Part shown: one piece after another, positions 1-10,821 of the stretch
Numbering within the stretch: the stretch's first letter is position 1
How the letters are laid out: every line of letters starts with the position of its first letter
Assembly (NCBI GenBank): GCA_040437565.1
Contig: JBDOQK010000003.1
Span: 496,001-560,000, forward strand
Direction of reading: 5' to 3'
Length of the DNA: 64,000 nt
From: Albugo candida
Lineage: Eukaryota; Oomycota; Peronosporomycetes; Albuginales
Program-made: the position numbers and the translations under genes
The notes under the pieces: generated by a model
What the model was told of the DNA's origin: nothing
What the model saw: the letters and a program-made list of their open reading frames with translations, nothing else
Database searches by the model: none

Positions 1-473
1 CTGCACGACCACCATCTTGACTCACGGCAGTTTTGCTTTGATCGAGCCCAGCCGAGTCTGTCGATGACTTTTGCGACGTCATTGCCTTGTTGTTGCTGGC
101 TGAGAGCTCATTATTCAAATCGATGTACGAGGGCCTTGGACTCGTGATTTGACTTGGAGATATAGTGAAAGCTATACAGTGGTAGAAATGAGGTGTTTTA
201 ATAAGAGCGATCGCTTTACATACCATCTTTTGGAGTACCACAAAGATGACATTTTGTGACTGTGGGATGGTTTTTATGGGCACAAACTATACAGTCCCAC
301 TCAACCTGCCCTTCTTCTAATATGGTGTCTTCTAATTCCTCACGCAAAAGAGGATCTAAATTGATCGATGAAGGAAGTGCTTGAGATGCAAATACTTTAT
401 TTCGACATGCAATCGCTACGATCGCTGCTATAATGATCAAACAAAGCGGGAGTAGCGCGATTAGAATGTCCAT
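1..473 (-). CDS. RanBP2-type zinc-finger membrane protein, partial
   Basis: The first exon (224-473) starts at an ATG and encodes a hydrophobic N-terminal segment of about 20 residues (signal anchor or signal peptide). About 35 residues later comes a RanBP2-type zinc ribbon with the pattern W-x-C-x2-C-x10-C-x2-C at roughly residues 58-77; this fold binds ubiquitin or RNA in other proteins. A GTATGT donor follows directly, an intron of about 52 bp (172-223) can be excised, and the frame stays open through a Ser/Thr-rich stretch to base 1. The gene therefore continues beyond the left edge. The rest of the protein, and so its function, cannot be seen. A membrane-anchored ubiquitin-pathway protein is one possibility. 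Confidence 0.6.
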
Positions 474-769
474 ATAAGCGCAGAATTATCGAACTGTATG
501 CTGATACGTGAATAAGGTGTGCATGCAATTTATAAACGAGCAGACTTTACAGTAGAAGGGATACAGCGTTAACAAATTTATCCTCTGGTTCGTTTCGACG
601 CTTATAAGTTATGGCAGACGCTGATAGGACTCTGCATTGGGTTGTCGGTTTGCCTGAACCCGTCTCGTGGTAGTTCAACAAGAAAACGGACAGCGAGCAG
701 AAACGTTTATACTAAGTAAGGCTGCCAGAAGCTTTTATGAATGTATCTGAAGCCAGTTTGTGTGTGTAG

Positions 770-2085
770 CTACTCGTCAGTTGGTGGAATCTTCTGCTTC
801 TCGTTTGCGTTCCACGACGAAATCCAAGTGTTGAGAACATCTGGTGCAAATATCAAGCCTTCCTGTGCGCACTTGGCTGTGGCCACATTGCAAGCAAAAG
901 CCGCAGCTTGATGTATACTTGAGCTTTTTACGAGTGATGCTATCGTTGCACCAATGAATGTATCTCCCGCACCTACAGAATCGACAACTTTTGACAGAGA
1001 TTTAGTTGGCGTGTAGTGGGTCACTTTGCTTGAAGATGTGATGTAATAGACGCCCTCAGAACCCCATGGACAAAATATCGCTTTTGAAAACTGCAAATTT
1101 TCGCGTCGCATTTCATTCAGAAATCGTGTTGCAGTCTCCATCCTCAACTTACTTTGAACAAAATCCTTCGATACGAATGCGAAATCTGAAAGAGCCACTA
1201 GTCTATTCGAATACAAAGTTATCAAAAGTCCATCCACTGGTTTGATCAACGCTGTTGATTACTCTTTGCCGTAATTCCAATCCTGGCGCAGTGACTCAAT
1301 CTCGACAGAAATGATAAAGCATCCCAACAAGCGATACGAACGAAGAAATCGCACCATCTCCAGCACATTCACCATATCTCTACCTTCAAAATGGAACCAT
1401 TGATTCGGGATGCTTGTTCTGGTAAAGTACGTTTCGATTTGATGTTTGAATTGCTCAACTGAAAGCTCTGGTAAACTCCGCGAATGCACAATAGTTCTGC
1501 TACCAGTCTCCTCGCTTGATACGATGTACTTCGTTTACAGCAATCATCGGATAAGAACATCACTATGGCGTTTCAAAGCGTATACTTACGGATGTGGGCA
1601 ACGATCCAGTTTGTAGTATCTGACAGTTGGAGCAATCGATACCTACTTGCTCTAATTCGTTAAATATAAACGCAGCATCGCGATCGATTATCGGATCAGT
1701 ACAGGTCCCAATCCATTTGCACGAATTATTAACGAGTTGGGCGCACACAACCTAATAGAAATTGATGGGAATTCAATTAGTCAGCGTAATTCTACTCACA
1801 AGTGCATTTGTCCCATTGCCTCCTCTGTGCGTAGAGAGCGGCGTCATTGATAAGACAGCATTTTTAGTTCCTCTGACCTTCTTTTCGTTGTTCTGATCGC
1901 TCGAATCTATTTATAAAGAATATCTTTATCAAACATCATAAATTAACACTAAGCACCTTTGTATCCTCTAAAGTCTCAAACTTTAGAACAAATCACTTCG
2001 TAAAATCTGAAGCCATACCTTGTGGGTACTCTTTTACTTGATGAATCACGTCGATAGCTCCAATACCGATTACAAAGATATCCAT
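770..2085 (-). CDS. KHK: Ketohexokinase-like pfkB-family sugar kinase
   Basis: This is a PfkB/ribokinase-fold kinase closest to ketohexokinase, which phosphorylates fructose to fructose-1-phosphate in the cytosol. Seven exons can be read: 2019-2085, 1957-1967, 1878-1906, 1800-1824, 1590-1751, 1263-1528 and 770-1202. They total 993 nt, or 330 residues (human KHK has about 298). Landmarks are the N-terminal strand GIGAIDVIHQV, the RGGNGTNAL substrate-loop motif, the EETGSRTIVHSR strand pair, WFHFEGR, and the catalytic anion-hole motif DSVGAGDTF with its Asp base near the C-terminus. Introns are 47-61 bp. The second exon is only 11 nt, but without it the conserved PQEDTKIR stretch is lost. The gene is divergent from the RING gene, with about 220 bp between start codons. 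Identity is strong; sugar specificity is inferred. Confidence 0.88.
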
Positions 2086-2278
2086 TCTGAATATACATAA
2101 AATACTGAGACATTTTTCTGAGTCAAACGAGATACGGGGTTAGGCTTGATGCTTCTCGCCTTCGCGACGTCATCAATCGAGTTGCCAATCAGAAGGCAGA
2201 GTTTAGAACAATCTCGAAGGTTCGATCCAATCAGATCGAGTACACAGCCAGAAAGGAATCAATTTGCAACTTGCACTT

Positions 2279-2291
2279 CATTTCTCACTCT
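2279..2291 (+). promoter_or_regulatory. Oomycete-type initiator (Inr) candidate
   Basis: The sequence CATTTCTCACTCT resembles the 3' part of the oomycete initiator consensus GCTCATTYYNCAWTTT. It lies about 17 bp upstream of the ATG at 2308. It supports choosing that ATG over the upstream in-frame ATG at 2146, because a transcript starting here would not contain the latter. Confidence 0.4.
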
Positions 2292-2307
2292 AGAATTTGA
2301 TACCAAC

Positions 2308-3156
2308 ATGGCAGCCACGACCAACGAACAACCAATGAACTCTGAGCAGCGCTCAGTCCATGTTCTTGTGATGCCGCTACCAATGACAATGTCGATTCAA
2401 TTTGAAGATGGAACCCGCGTTGCTGTCAATCACGGCCCCGCATTTGTGGAAATTCCTCTTGTCATTTCTGGATCGCATCAACCAAGTGATATAAGAGGAT
2501 TACTACATGAGTTTTTCATAAGACACCAAGACGAATCCCGTGGGCCACCGCCTACAAGCAAGGCTTTTCTCGACACTCTTCCGGTGGAAACTTGGGCAGA
2601 GAAAGATTTGGCTGCGAAATACTCTGATTGTGCGATTTGTTTATCCGACTACGAATGTAATGAAACTGTGTTGACGCTACCTTGTGAACACTTGTTTCAT
2701 AAAGAATGTGGAATGCGTTGGCTCGCAGAGCATAACATTTGTCCGACTTGCAGATTCCAGCTTCCATCGCAACAAGATGAGGAAACCGATAAAACAGACC
2801 GACAGGCTGACGCTGGATATAGCGCTCGTGAAGTAGGCACGCAAACGAACGAGCAAGAATTAACAAGTGGAGAAGATAGTGCTATGTCTCGCGGCCAAAT
2901 TAGGACGCATCAGCAAATTCTGGCTACGTCAGTTGAACCATACAGAGTCGTCAGGCGTCGTATCTCAGAACGCACAGACGAGGCGTCTGCACCGACTTGC
3001 AATCTAAACCACGATCTGGATGCATTGATGGACGCGGAAGCTGACGCTCTAGTCGAAGAATGTAACGATAACCGTCAAGTAGCTAATGTGATAGATGATT
3101 CTGAAATAGATGAACTTTGGTCGTCTCTAGATAATCAAATCGCTCGGAACGAATAG
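2308..3156 (+). CDS. RING-H2 E3 ubiquitin ligase, RNF126/RNF115-like
   Basis: Single-exon protein of 282 residues from ATG 2308; an in-frame ATG at 2146 would add 54 residues. The motif GPPPTSKAFLDTLP, followed by a C3H2C3 RING-H2 finger (CAIC ... CEHLFHKEC ... CPTCR, about residues 108-149), is the arrangement of RNF126/BCA2-type ligases, which transfer ubiquitin from an E2. The N-terminal zinc finger of animal RNF126 is not present. The C-terminal half is acidic, low in complexity and without recognised domains. The start was chosen from the initiator-like element just upstream. The RING call is firm; the substrate is unknown. Confidence 0.85.
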   Translation: MAATTNEQPMNSEQRSVHVLVMPLPMTMSIQFEDGTRVAVNHGPAFVEIPLVISGSHQPSDIRGLLHEFFIRHQDESRGPPPTSKAFLDTLPVETWAEKDLAAKYSDCAICLSDYECNETVLTLPCEHLFHKECGMRWLAEHNICPTCRFQLPSQQDEETDKTDRQADAGYSAREVGTQTNEQELTSGEDSAMSRGQIRTHQQILATSVEPYRVVRRRISERTDEASAPTCNLNHDLDALMDAEADALVEECNDNRQVANVIDDSEIDELWSSLDNQIARNE

Positions 3157-3244
3157 ATTTAGGAGAAAGTTAGTATCACAAATGAAATTATAGTATTGTT
3201 CAAGACGTTTGTATAAATTTTCTTGGGTTACCGCGTCATACCTT

Positions 3245-3666
3245 ATGAGGTATGATCTCTTGCTTTGTTGAAAAAAAAGGTTCTTCAGTACTCAACTGCA
3301 TTAATGTGAGATTTCAGGATTGCGCCACGACGATTGGCGTTTTATGTGGTAACGTCAACCCTTCCAGGAACGATTGCTGGGATATATCTCTACAACGTAG
3401 GGAAGGAAATGGAGGCTGAGCATGACCGAACTTTTCTAACTACTGATCGGAGAAAAGAGAAGGATATGCATTCTGGAGTATACAGCGAGCCATCCAATGT
3501 CGAGAAACACCAAGAGATGGTCAATAGCACCATAAATGATTTGCGGAAGCGATTGGAGCAAATAGAAATGGAGCTTAGCGTAAGACAAAGTGAAGTTGTG
3601 GATGACAATTCCATGCGTTCGTCGGATACTTTGGTACAGACCGAATCAAGTAAAGGTGTTAAATGA
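3245..3666 (+). CDS. Small single-pass membrane protein with coiled coil
   Basis: Two exons are proposed: 3245-3249 (ATGAG) and 3318-3666, separated by a 68-bp intron (GTATGA...TTTCAG), giving 117 residues. The only ATG available in the open frame comes from the tiny first exon. The N-terminus MRIAPRRLAFYVV is basic, then hydrophobic (TLPGTIAGIYLY), as expected of a membrane anchor or mitochondrial inner-membrane protein. A charged, heptad-rich helix follows at about residues 60-95. I do not recognise the family. The long ORF on the opposite strand is judged a shadow. Confidence 0.55.
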
Positions 3667-3781
3667 AGCAACAAACTTTTATGATATGTAGCAAAGCAAA
3701 GTTTGCTCACGTCATTTTTCTACTATACAATTATATCTGTGATACCTTTCATGTAGCAGTAGACTTTTCTATTCATCAGAA

Positions 3782-3794
3782 CATTATCCACTCT
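3782..3794 (+). promoter_or_regulatory. Oomycete-type initiator candidate
   Basis: CATTATCCACTCT lies about 18 bp before the ATG of the phosphatidylinositol synthase gene. It matches the element before the RING gene at 10 of 13 positions or better and resembles the oomycete initiator core. Confidence 0.35.
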
Positions 3795-3811
3795 CGGTTA
3801 ACAGGATAGGA

Positions 3812-4654
3812 ATGGCCTCGTATTACCATGTTTTAAATGACCTAGATTTAGCTCAACTTGACATTGACACGATATCAATGGCAACAGCCAAACATGTGTT
3901 TTTATATGTTCCCAATTTAGTCGGATATCTTCGCGTGATATTATCGCTGTATAGCCTCTCGATAGCCCTCGTCGATTATAAGACCAGTCTTGTTTGCTAC
4001 GCCTGCAGTTTTGCGTGTGATTACTTTGATGGCTTATTCGCACGTTGGTTAAATCAATGCAAGTGCATCCATCCATCTCATTGATCAGTCATTGATTGAC
4101 TTTGGTTTTGATAGGCTCATCTTTTGGAGCTGTGCTGGATATGGTCACAGATCGATGCTCCACCGCAGGCTTACTCTTTATATTGGCTCATTTGTATCCA
4201 GACAAGAGCATCTACTTTTTATACATTTTGTTACTGGATTTTTCCAGTCACTGGATGCATATGTATAGCTCGAGAGGACATCACAAGACTGGATTGCATG
4301 AGCGCAACTTCTTATTGCGCGTTTATTATGGATGTTATCCGCTTTTTGGCTATTGCTGCGTTGGATCAGAGGTCTTCTATATGCTTTTGTATATTTTAGC
4401 GTTTGATGCCTCATACAAAATTCCCCTCATACAACTGCCTCTAACCCATGTGAGTGAACCATCAAGCAAAAGGAAAACGTTGTATCTCACTTTGAAACCT
4501 ATTTCCCTAAATGTCTTAGCTCTGCTACATTGTGTGCTTACCGGCCTGTGTGATGAAGAATATTATCAATCTCGCTCAGCTTTTTAGCGCAGCGAATGCG
4601 ATTGCTACCGAAGATGCAGAAAAGATCAATACAAAGACGCGCAGAATCGGGTGA
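3812..4654 (+). CDS. PIS: CDP-diacylglycerol-inositol 3-phosphatidyltransferase
   Basis: Phosphatidylinositol synthase, which joins CDP-diacylglycerol and myo-inositol in the ER membrane. Exons are 3812-4058, 4115-4449 and 4520-4654, totalling 717 nt or 238 residues (the family is about 210-230). The CDP-alcohol phosphotransferase signature D-x2-D-G-x2-A-R-x8-G-x3-D-x3-D is complete only after splicing (DYFDGLFAR ... FGAVLDMVTD). The motifs TDRCST and the C-terminal MKNIINLAQLFSAANAI agree with the animal enzyme. Several hydrophobic helices are present. The first intron has a GC donor (GCAAGT) rather than GT; every GT alternative breaks the signature. The second intron is a normal GTGAGT...TTAG. 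Confidence 0.92.
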
Positions 4655-4836
4655 TTAATAGCTAGCCCCTATGTGCGCCATATTCGATGTTTCCAAGCTA
4701 CCTTGGCTTTCGTCAAGTCGTGCAGAAACGAACCAATAATTCTCAATAAAAATATGTGCTTTGTATGCATTAACATTGAGCAATTAGGGCTGTATTTTGG
4801 CTGCCACCTCACTAAACATTTTTCTGACACAAGATA

Positions 4837-5874
4837 TCATGTGCTGAAAAAAACCTCATTTTTGACCTTTTGCCATAAAATTCGACTAAACGATTTTCGT
4901 TGCTTCGGGTTGTGATCTTTCATAGACGGTTTGTTCGGTGCAGATACATGCCGCTTTATCGGTCGCTGTTCCATCCAATCCGTACAATGTTGCGAGTAAC
5001 TATCTGTGAGGCTTTCGGTCGAGTCCCGACAACACACTTGAACCGTTGGTTGTGCCTCCTGATGTGGGCTTGAAATATTGGCTAGATATGCGAGCAAGTT
5101 TGGCTCATACGTACGCACAAACGCATTCAACTGGCCTGCATTGTGCACACTTGCATCAAACAATCTTCCATATAAAGTATGCTGAATAATCTTCGCCAAC
5201 TGGACCCCAAATAAAAATAAGCTTTTGGTATGTGATGGAAAACCAATTTTCTCAGGCTGAACCAAAATGGGGCAAATTATGCGAAGCACGATTAAATTAC
5301 CGACAGTATAGCGAATCACATTAGGCCTATCGTGAAAAACCGATTGAGATTCACTCAATATGTGCTGACAACACATTCGTAGATTCGCAGGTGCAAGAGA
5401 GCTGACTCGATTAAGACGCTCGATAATGCTAGCGATAGCTGCTAACTGATTTTCAGTACTGTTATGATCCATATTGGAGTGCGCGCTTGTGTACAATGCA
5501 CTCTTACCGAAAACATACTGCAAACCATATGAAAAATACTCTCGCGCCTGTTCGAAACAGATTGATTTGAGCATGCCGCTCAAGTCTGTTTCTGCGCGCA
5601 GAAACATTTCTGGACATCCCTTCGTATTTTCTAATTCTTTGCGCACAGCCTCTTCGAACGATTTCCTGTGCGGAAGAAAACTTAGCGCACATGTGAGCTC
5701 CTTCTCCGACATCTTTCGAGCCACAGGAATGGTCTAGTAAATCGGCTTTTCCTCGGACAAGTTTCGATTCGCTGTGAGAGGCTTAATCAGCTGAACAGAA
5801 GGAAAGTTCAGCTCATAGTGGGATAAATTAAATACTGCAGTGGTAGAAGTACGAAATGCACTTGAAACGTTCAT
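4837..5874 (-). CDS. Ras GTPase-activating (RasGAP) domain protein
   Basis: The main exon (4837-5733) encodes a RasGAP domain that stimulates GTP hydrolysis by Ras-type GTPases. The arginine-finger segment MFLRAETDLSGML aligns with LFRATTLASTLM of p120GAP. The second structural motif LRIICPILVQPEKIG, with the FLR/CP signature, lies about 115 residues later. The C-terminal 80 residues are Ser-rich and basic. In the same frame upstream, an ATG at 5874 opens 13 codons, followed by a possible intron (5734-5835, 102 bp, ending CTAG) that removes the single in-frame TAG. The nearest alternative start is the ATG at about 5713. The protein is short for a RasGAP and has no other recognised domain. The domain call is good; the N-terminus is uncertain. 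Confidence 0.75.
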
Positions 5875-6106
5875 GGAATTTGGAATCTAAGTGGTTCCCG
5901 TCACCCGCTCCATACTTGAGCAAAGCGCTGCGTTCTTGCTCAGTTGATAATGCATTTTCTCCCCCTTAGTAAAATTTGCCCGAGCTTCTGCTTGTGCACG
6001 CGACCTAACTTATCCGTCTCTTTAAGGCGTGAAACGACCCGAGTAGTGCGCCAATCGTCTTCGCTTGAAAGAACGGCTGGAGCAAGCATTAACGCAAATC
6101 TAAGCA

Positions 6107-8926
6107 ATGTCAAAAAGCGCTTTGAGTCTCGCATGGACATTTGGATTGAATGCAAATTTGGTCAATGGTGTGCACAACCTTTCCACCGCGACAGACCATA
6201 AGATCTTTTATCCTGCTGCTCATGTCGGCATCGTATACGATTTGAAAGATAAGACACAAAAAGTTCTCCAGGGACACTGCCATGCCATCTCTGCGTGTGT
6301 CGTAAGCGAAGATAAGCGATGGATTGTGACAGCAGATCGTGGAGCAGATTCTCTAATTGTTTTTTGGGACGCTATCACGGGGCATTCAGTGTTCACAATT
6401 GAAAAACCGCATCTCCATGGAGTTGAGGCTTTGGATTTATCACCTGATGCACGCTTTCTAGCAACGTTGGGTTCCGCCTACAAGACCGATGACTCGAGCC
6501 CGGACGATTCAAAAGCACATCAAGAGAAAATTCCTGCTCGACAGGAGCTATCCATTTGGGATTGGAATGCTGCTACGCGACAACAAAGAATGCTAAAACC
6601 CCTATGTATGTCACATGTCGCGACAGAAGATGCACAGCGAGCGATACGATTTAGCACATTTAACCATTACGAGATCATCACAACAGGTTGCCAGCGGATT
6701 ATATTTTGGAATTGGCAAGAGCGTCGTTTAGTGTTTCACTCTCCCTCCCTAGTGCAAAGAAATTTCCGTCAAGCGATTGGAAACTTTACTCAATCCATTT
6801 TCGTACCCAATTCGACTCAGGCCGTCACTGGCACAGACGATGGGGATATTGTGCTTTGGGAATCTCAGGTAGCAACAGTGAAGGCTGAGAAGACAGTGAC
6901 GAGCCGGATAGGAAGCATGGAACGAAAGGCGACAAAGGTAATTCGGCTCGCTCCGAGTGTGAACAAGACCAAGAAAACAGCTATTTCTTGTTTAGTGGAC
7001 ATGAATGGATATCTAGTGATAGGAGCCAGTGATGGAAGCGTACGATTTTTTGATTTTGAGTTCCGCCTTTTAGCATGGTTTGAGAATATCAATGCTGGCC
7101 CCATATCCTCGATCTCATTTGCGCTCGCCTCAGTGGAAACAGGGCAATTGGAGGTAGAGCAAGACGAGCCATTTCTGGTGCCCAATTTTATTGTCAGCAC
7201 TTTGTTTGCCTTTGTTGTGGAATTGGAGGCAGAACTTTTCCGGGAGCATAAAGGTGGCGAACACTGCGGGACACTATTACTGCAAGGTGCGAGCGATGAT
7301 ATTCACGGTCTCGCAATGCATCCATTTCATGATCAATTTGCGGTGAGCACTTATTCCGGAACACTCCAATTGTGGGATCTAAAATCACATCGACTTGTGA
7401 TGGTTAATAAATTCAATCCCAAAAGATTTCGCCCACAGTGCTTAGCCTTTTCTCCTGATGGAAAGCGCTTATTTGTGGGTTTCACAAATGGAATTGTCAA
7501 AATGGTACATCCACAAAGCTTCGAAATAGCAGCAAGATTCACGAATTTGAAGGGATCGCCCATCACAATGCTACGGGTGAGCCCTGATTCGACTCTGCTT
7601 GTCGCTGTCGATTCCATGTTACACGTCGGTATGTGGCGCAAGAACGATGGATCAATGGCACATGAAAGCAGCATAAAAGCGGAAGGGATAATCGCTGTGA
7701 TCGATAAAGTCTTGGATGAAGACGAACGTTCTTGGGTGTTTCTTGGAAGATGTAAGAGTCACAGCAGGCCTATCACCGGAATGGAGTTTAGCATGTCAAG
7801 TACGACACCGTATCGGCTAGTCAGTGTCGGGGAAGATAGAACGATAGTGGAGTATTGTATGCGTCAATCGAATGCAAGTAATGGCATTGTTTTGACTCAA
7901 GACCCGGTCATTGTGGAACAAGACGCAATTCCTACTGCTTGTTGTTGGCATCCTGAAACAGCTGAAGCCAAAGAAGACTTGATAATCATTGCTAACAATG
8001 AGTACAAAGTCAAGCTGTACAACGCGAACAACAAACTGTGCCGCAAAACAACTCTAGGACCTTTGCTCGGCAGCTCGATCAACCGTCTAATACCCATCAA
8101 TCCCCACGAATCGGTGCATTATTGTGCATACACAACACCTGAAAAGGTAGTTGGTTTACTAAAGCTGCCCCTGGATGGGAACCCGCATCGTTTAATGGGT
8201 TTGATTGCTCATCCAGGTGAGATCACAAATGCCGAAGTTTCGGCCGATGGGCGTTTCCTCGTCACAGCTGGTGGAAATGACCGCACTATTCATGTCTGGG
8301 AAATGGACACAGAACGATTAGACGATATGGAGAAGGAGGGTGGATCAGGCCTAAAGCCTTTTTATGAGCTACTGGAGGGTGGCAAGAATGGTGCATTCTT
8401 CAATGATATCGTCGATTATTTCTATTATGCACAAGTGCGTACACAAGGAGAATGTACGACTGAAGAACGTGTGATCACACACCAAATTCCATTAGAGTCC
8501 ATTCCACAGGTTGTTCGGGCACTGGGCTACTACCCCTCTGAAGATGAGATCAAAAATATGCTTAGTGAGGTAAAGTACTCTACATTCTCCTCGACTACCA
8601 AGACCGTCCATAGTATTGGGCTGCAGGATCTTGTGAAGTTATACATCAATCATCGGCCGGTTTTCGAAGTGGATAAAGGTGCAATACAAAAAGCGTTTGA
8701 AGCCCTTGGTGGAGGTGAAAATGGTGATACTTCTATCAGTTGGAAAGTGCTCGAGTCAAAACTATTGCAAGAGGGAGATCAGATGACATATATTGAGCTA
8801 CAAAGCTGTTTAGAAGCGCTCGTCGCCACAGAGTATCACGGGAAGGAAGCCAACTACAATTTGCAAGTGACAGCAGATACATTTGTCGATGAGATTCTGG
8901 GTTTTGAAGATTGCGAAGCCGACTAA
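6107..8926 (+). CDS. CFAP251: Cilia- and flagella-associated protein 251 (WDR66)
   Basis: Intronless, 939 residues. The N-terminus LSLAWTFGLN...VHNL matches the start of the WD-repeat region of CFAP251/WDR66. Multiple WD40 repeats fill residues 40-730 (for example VFWDAITG, LSIWDWN, LQLWDLKSHR, IHVWEMD), consistent with two beta-propellers. After residue 760 an EF-hand/calmodulin-like region follows (GENGDTSISWKVLESKLLQEG) without a fully canonical loop. CFAP251 is part of the calmodulin- and radial-spoke-associated complex of axonemes, so this gene implies a motile flagellum. The start ATG lies 232 bp from the divergent RasGAP start. Family assignment is confident. Confidence 0.9.
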   Translation: MSKSALSLAWTFGLNANLVNGVHNLSTATDHKIFYPAAHVGIVYDLKDKTQKVLQGHCHAISACVVSEDKRWIVTADRGADSLIVFWDAITGHSVFTIEKPHLHGVEALDLSPDARFLATLGSAYKTDDSSPDDSKAHQEKIPARQELSIWDWNAATRQQRMLKPLCMSHVATEDAQRAIRFSTFNHYEIITTGCQRIIFWNWQERRLVFHSPSLVQRNFRQAIGNFTQSIFVPNSTQAVTGTDDGDIVLWESQVATVKAEKTVTSRIGSMERKATKVIRLAPSVNKTKKTAISCLVDMNGYLVIGASDGSVRFFDFEFRLLAWFENINAGPISSISFALASVETGQLEVEQDEPFLVPNFIVSTLFAFVVELEAELFREHKGGEHCGTLLLQGASDDIHGLAMHPFHDQFAVSTYSGTLQLWDLKSHRLVMVNKFNPKRFRPQCLAFSPDGKRLFVGFTNGIVKMVHPQSFEIAARFTNLKGSPITMLRVSPDSTLLVAVDSMLHVGMWRKNDGSMAHESSIKAEGIIAVIDKVLDEDERSWVFLGRCKSHSRPITGMEFSMSSTTPYRLVSVGEDRTIVEYCMRQSNASNGIVLTQDPVIVEQDAIPTACCWHPETAEAKEDLIIIANNEYKVKLYNANNKLCRKTTLGPLLGSSINRLIPINPHESVHYCAYTTPEKVVGLLKLPLDGNPHRLMGLIAHPGEITNAEVSADGRFLVTAGGNDRTIHVWEMDTERLDDMEKEGGSGLKPFYELLEGGKNGAFFNDIVDYFYYAQVRTQGECTTEERVITHQIPLESIPQVVRALGYYPSEDEIKNMLSEVKYSTFSSTTKTVHSIGLQDLVKLYINHRPVFEVDKGAIQKAFEALGGGENGDTSISWKVLESKLLQEGDQMTYIELQSCLEALVATEYHGKEANYNLQVTADTFVDEILGFEDCEAD

Positions 8927-9190
8927 GCCTTGATCCTCTTCTACGCTTGTCAGCACAAGAAAGAAGGCTTGAACAAGTTTTGGATTACATGCACGAAACC
9001 ATTCTTGCACGAGGTCTTCATTGACTTTTGATTTGACGAATGCGATAACAAGATGATATGGTCGTATCTATCAGCTTGATTACTATGCAGGTGCACATCA
9101 AAATCGTCCTCCAGTAAATCTGTCCGTGACATGAATCCAACTTCGAATCCCATGAGCTCAAGTAGAGGGCTGTCAAAGTGCCAAAGAAGG

Positions 9191-10550
9191 CTATAATTGC
9201 TGGTCTTGGGTCGGGTTTTCCTTCAAATTGCGTCGTAAGGGTGCAGACTCTGCATTCAAGTCTAAATCCGTTACCCCAGTAATCAGAGGAGCATCACCGT
9301 TCTCAAAAAAGTCAACTTGGTTGCGTTGAAGCTGTCCTTTACTGGCAAATGGATTCCATGCGATCTCTCGTTCACTATCAGTATAAAGTTCTTTTGTGAT
9401 TCCAATATCAGCCTGTTGTATTTGCTTGTCCGCATCAGTTCCAGCCATTGTATCTCTTGACTTCGTTGGTGAATGCAAACTCATTTGTAAAGATTCGCTG
9501 ATAGCTTCGTTCGCAATTCCGTTGAACTTTCGTCGAAGAGTGTGTTTCCTGAAAGCTACGTATTCTGGAATCGATTCTCTACTCAGACACTCAAAATCGC
9601 TCAAGCCATCGCTTTGAGCTTCTGATTCCTTCCGAAAATCCACCGCATCAGAAGTGCAAGCGTCTCCAGATGCCGCTAAAGGCCCAAAACCATCTTCCAT
9701 GGTTGTGAACGGATTCAGCTCATCCTCATCGCAATCTACTTTGGCCTCTTCTTGCTTATTGAAGGTGGCCCTTTGGCAGTGCTTTGTACTTCGATATCGT
9801 TTACCTTCATTTATTTCGGAAGCGTGTACTCTTGATTCGTTTGATGTCTTTTCTGATTTGTTGAAGCCCTTTATCTGCTGCAAATAAGCAACTAGCTCTT
9901 CTTTATTACCAGACGCACCTATCCCACCTGTCACTGCAAACTCTATCAACAGGCTACATAGATCACCAAGTTGTATCAGAGACTTGAATGCCGTCATGCT
10001 GAATCTCCGTACCTGTTTGCTAAAAGGACCAATTCGTTGATTTGATCGAGGCATCTTTCCATTTTGGTATTCCAATCTTCCATTCCAATGAGCCAACGCC
10101 CAGCATCCGCAACGTACGCTAATTTGGATCTGTGGTGAAGAATACTGAGCAACTATTAAGCAATAACCAAAAAAACCTACTCTAACTCATCTCGTAGCTG
10201 ATCACGATACTCGAAACATTGCATGAATAGTTGTTTTGCAGTCGCTGTGACTTCTAAAGAGGGAGATACATCAGTTATCGATACGCACTCGAAGTCAAAC
10301 AACAATGTATACTTAAACACTACCAACCAGGTGGTAAATGTGAAGACATACGATTGAAGTATTGCTCATAGTAAATGACCTGTTATAATAACAGGCAGAA
10401 TAGTCAGCTATATGCGCTACGATGCGCTTCAAATACTTTTTTCATAAAAGCCGACACATTCGATTCCAAGTTGAGAACTCCACCTGCGACTGAAGTGACA
10501 GATTTCGACAGAGCTGAAATTGTTTGAGTGTGTCCGAACCAAGTGGCCAT
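9191..10550 (-). CDS. Helical protein with NPF motifs, possible trafficking adaptor
   Basis: Five exons (10437-10550, 10328-10379, 10181-10253, 10013-10129, 9191-9953) sum to 1119 nt, or 372 residues. Introns are 51-74 bp. The first 150 residues are a helical, BAR-like segment (Ala/Leu/Glu-rich, with YYEQYFNRM and FEYRDQLRDELE); no family is recognised. The C-terminal half is acidic and disordered, with two NPF tripeptides (LNPFTTM and WNPFASK), which are classical ligands of EH domains in endocytic proteins. An alternative 3' exon is possible: the terminal TATAG can act as an acceptor, and a frame stays open to 8950. A role in membrane traffic is inferred only from the NPF motifs. Confidence 0.6.
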
Positions 10551-10821
10551 GTTTCTTCTTATTCCTTCTTATTCAAAGCTTGGAATTCTTTTGTAACTGG
10601 AATGACGAGAGAACGATTTGTGTCAGATTGTCAGCTGTAAATAGAATCAAACGAGAATAATATTCACTTGCAAAGGTTATACAACTATGAACCAAATTAC
10701 AAGCTTCCCGAGAAGTGGGACAGAATCGAAGGATGGGAAGGGATCCATCACTTATAACTGCATAGTCAGCCTTGCCTTCATTTGAAAGTTAGAGCTCCCG
10801 GATAGGTTTATAGATAATTGG

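Noticed and set aside
5733-5737. Stop-codon readthrough in the RasGAP gene
   Set aside because: A single in-frame TAG separates two open stretches, but it coincides with a splice acceptor (CTAG), so an intron is the simpler explanation.
8950-9190. Extra 3' exon for the NPF-motif gene
   Set aside because: The frame stays open and a TATAG acceptor is present, but no donor is compelling and the simple stop at 9191 already gives a sensible protein. Kept only as an alternative.
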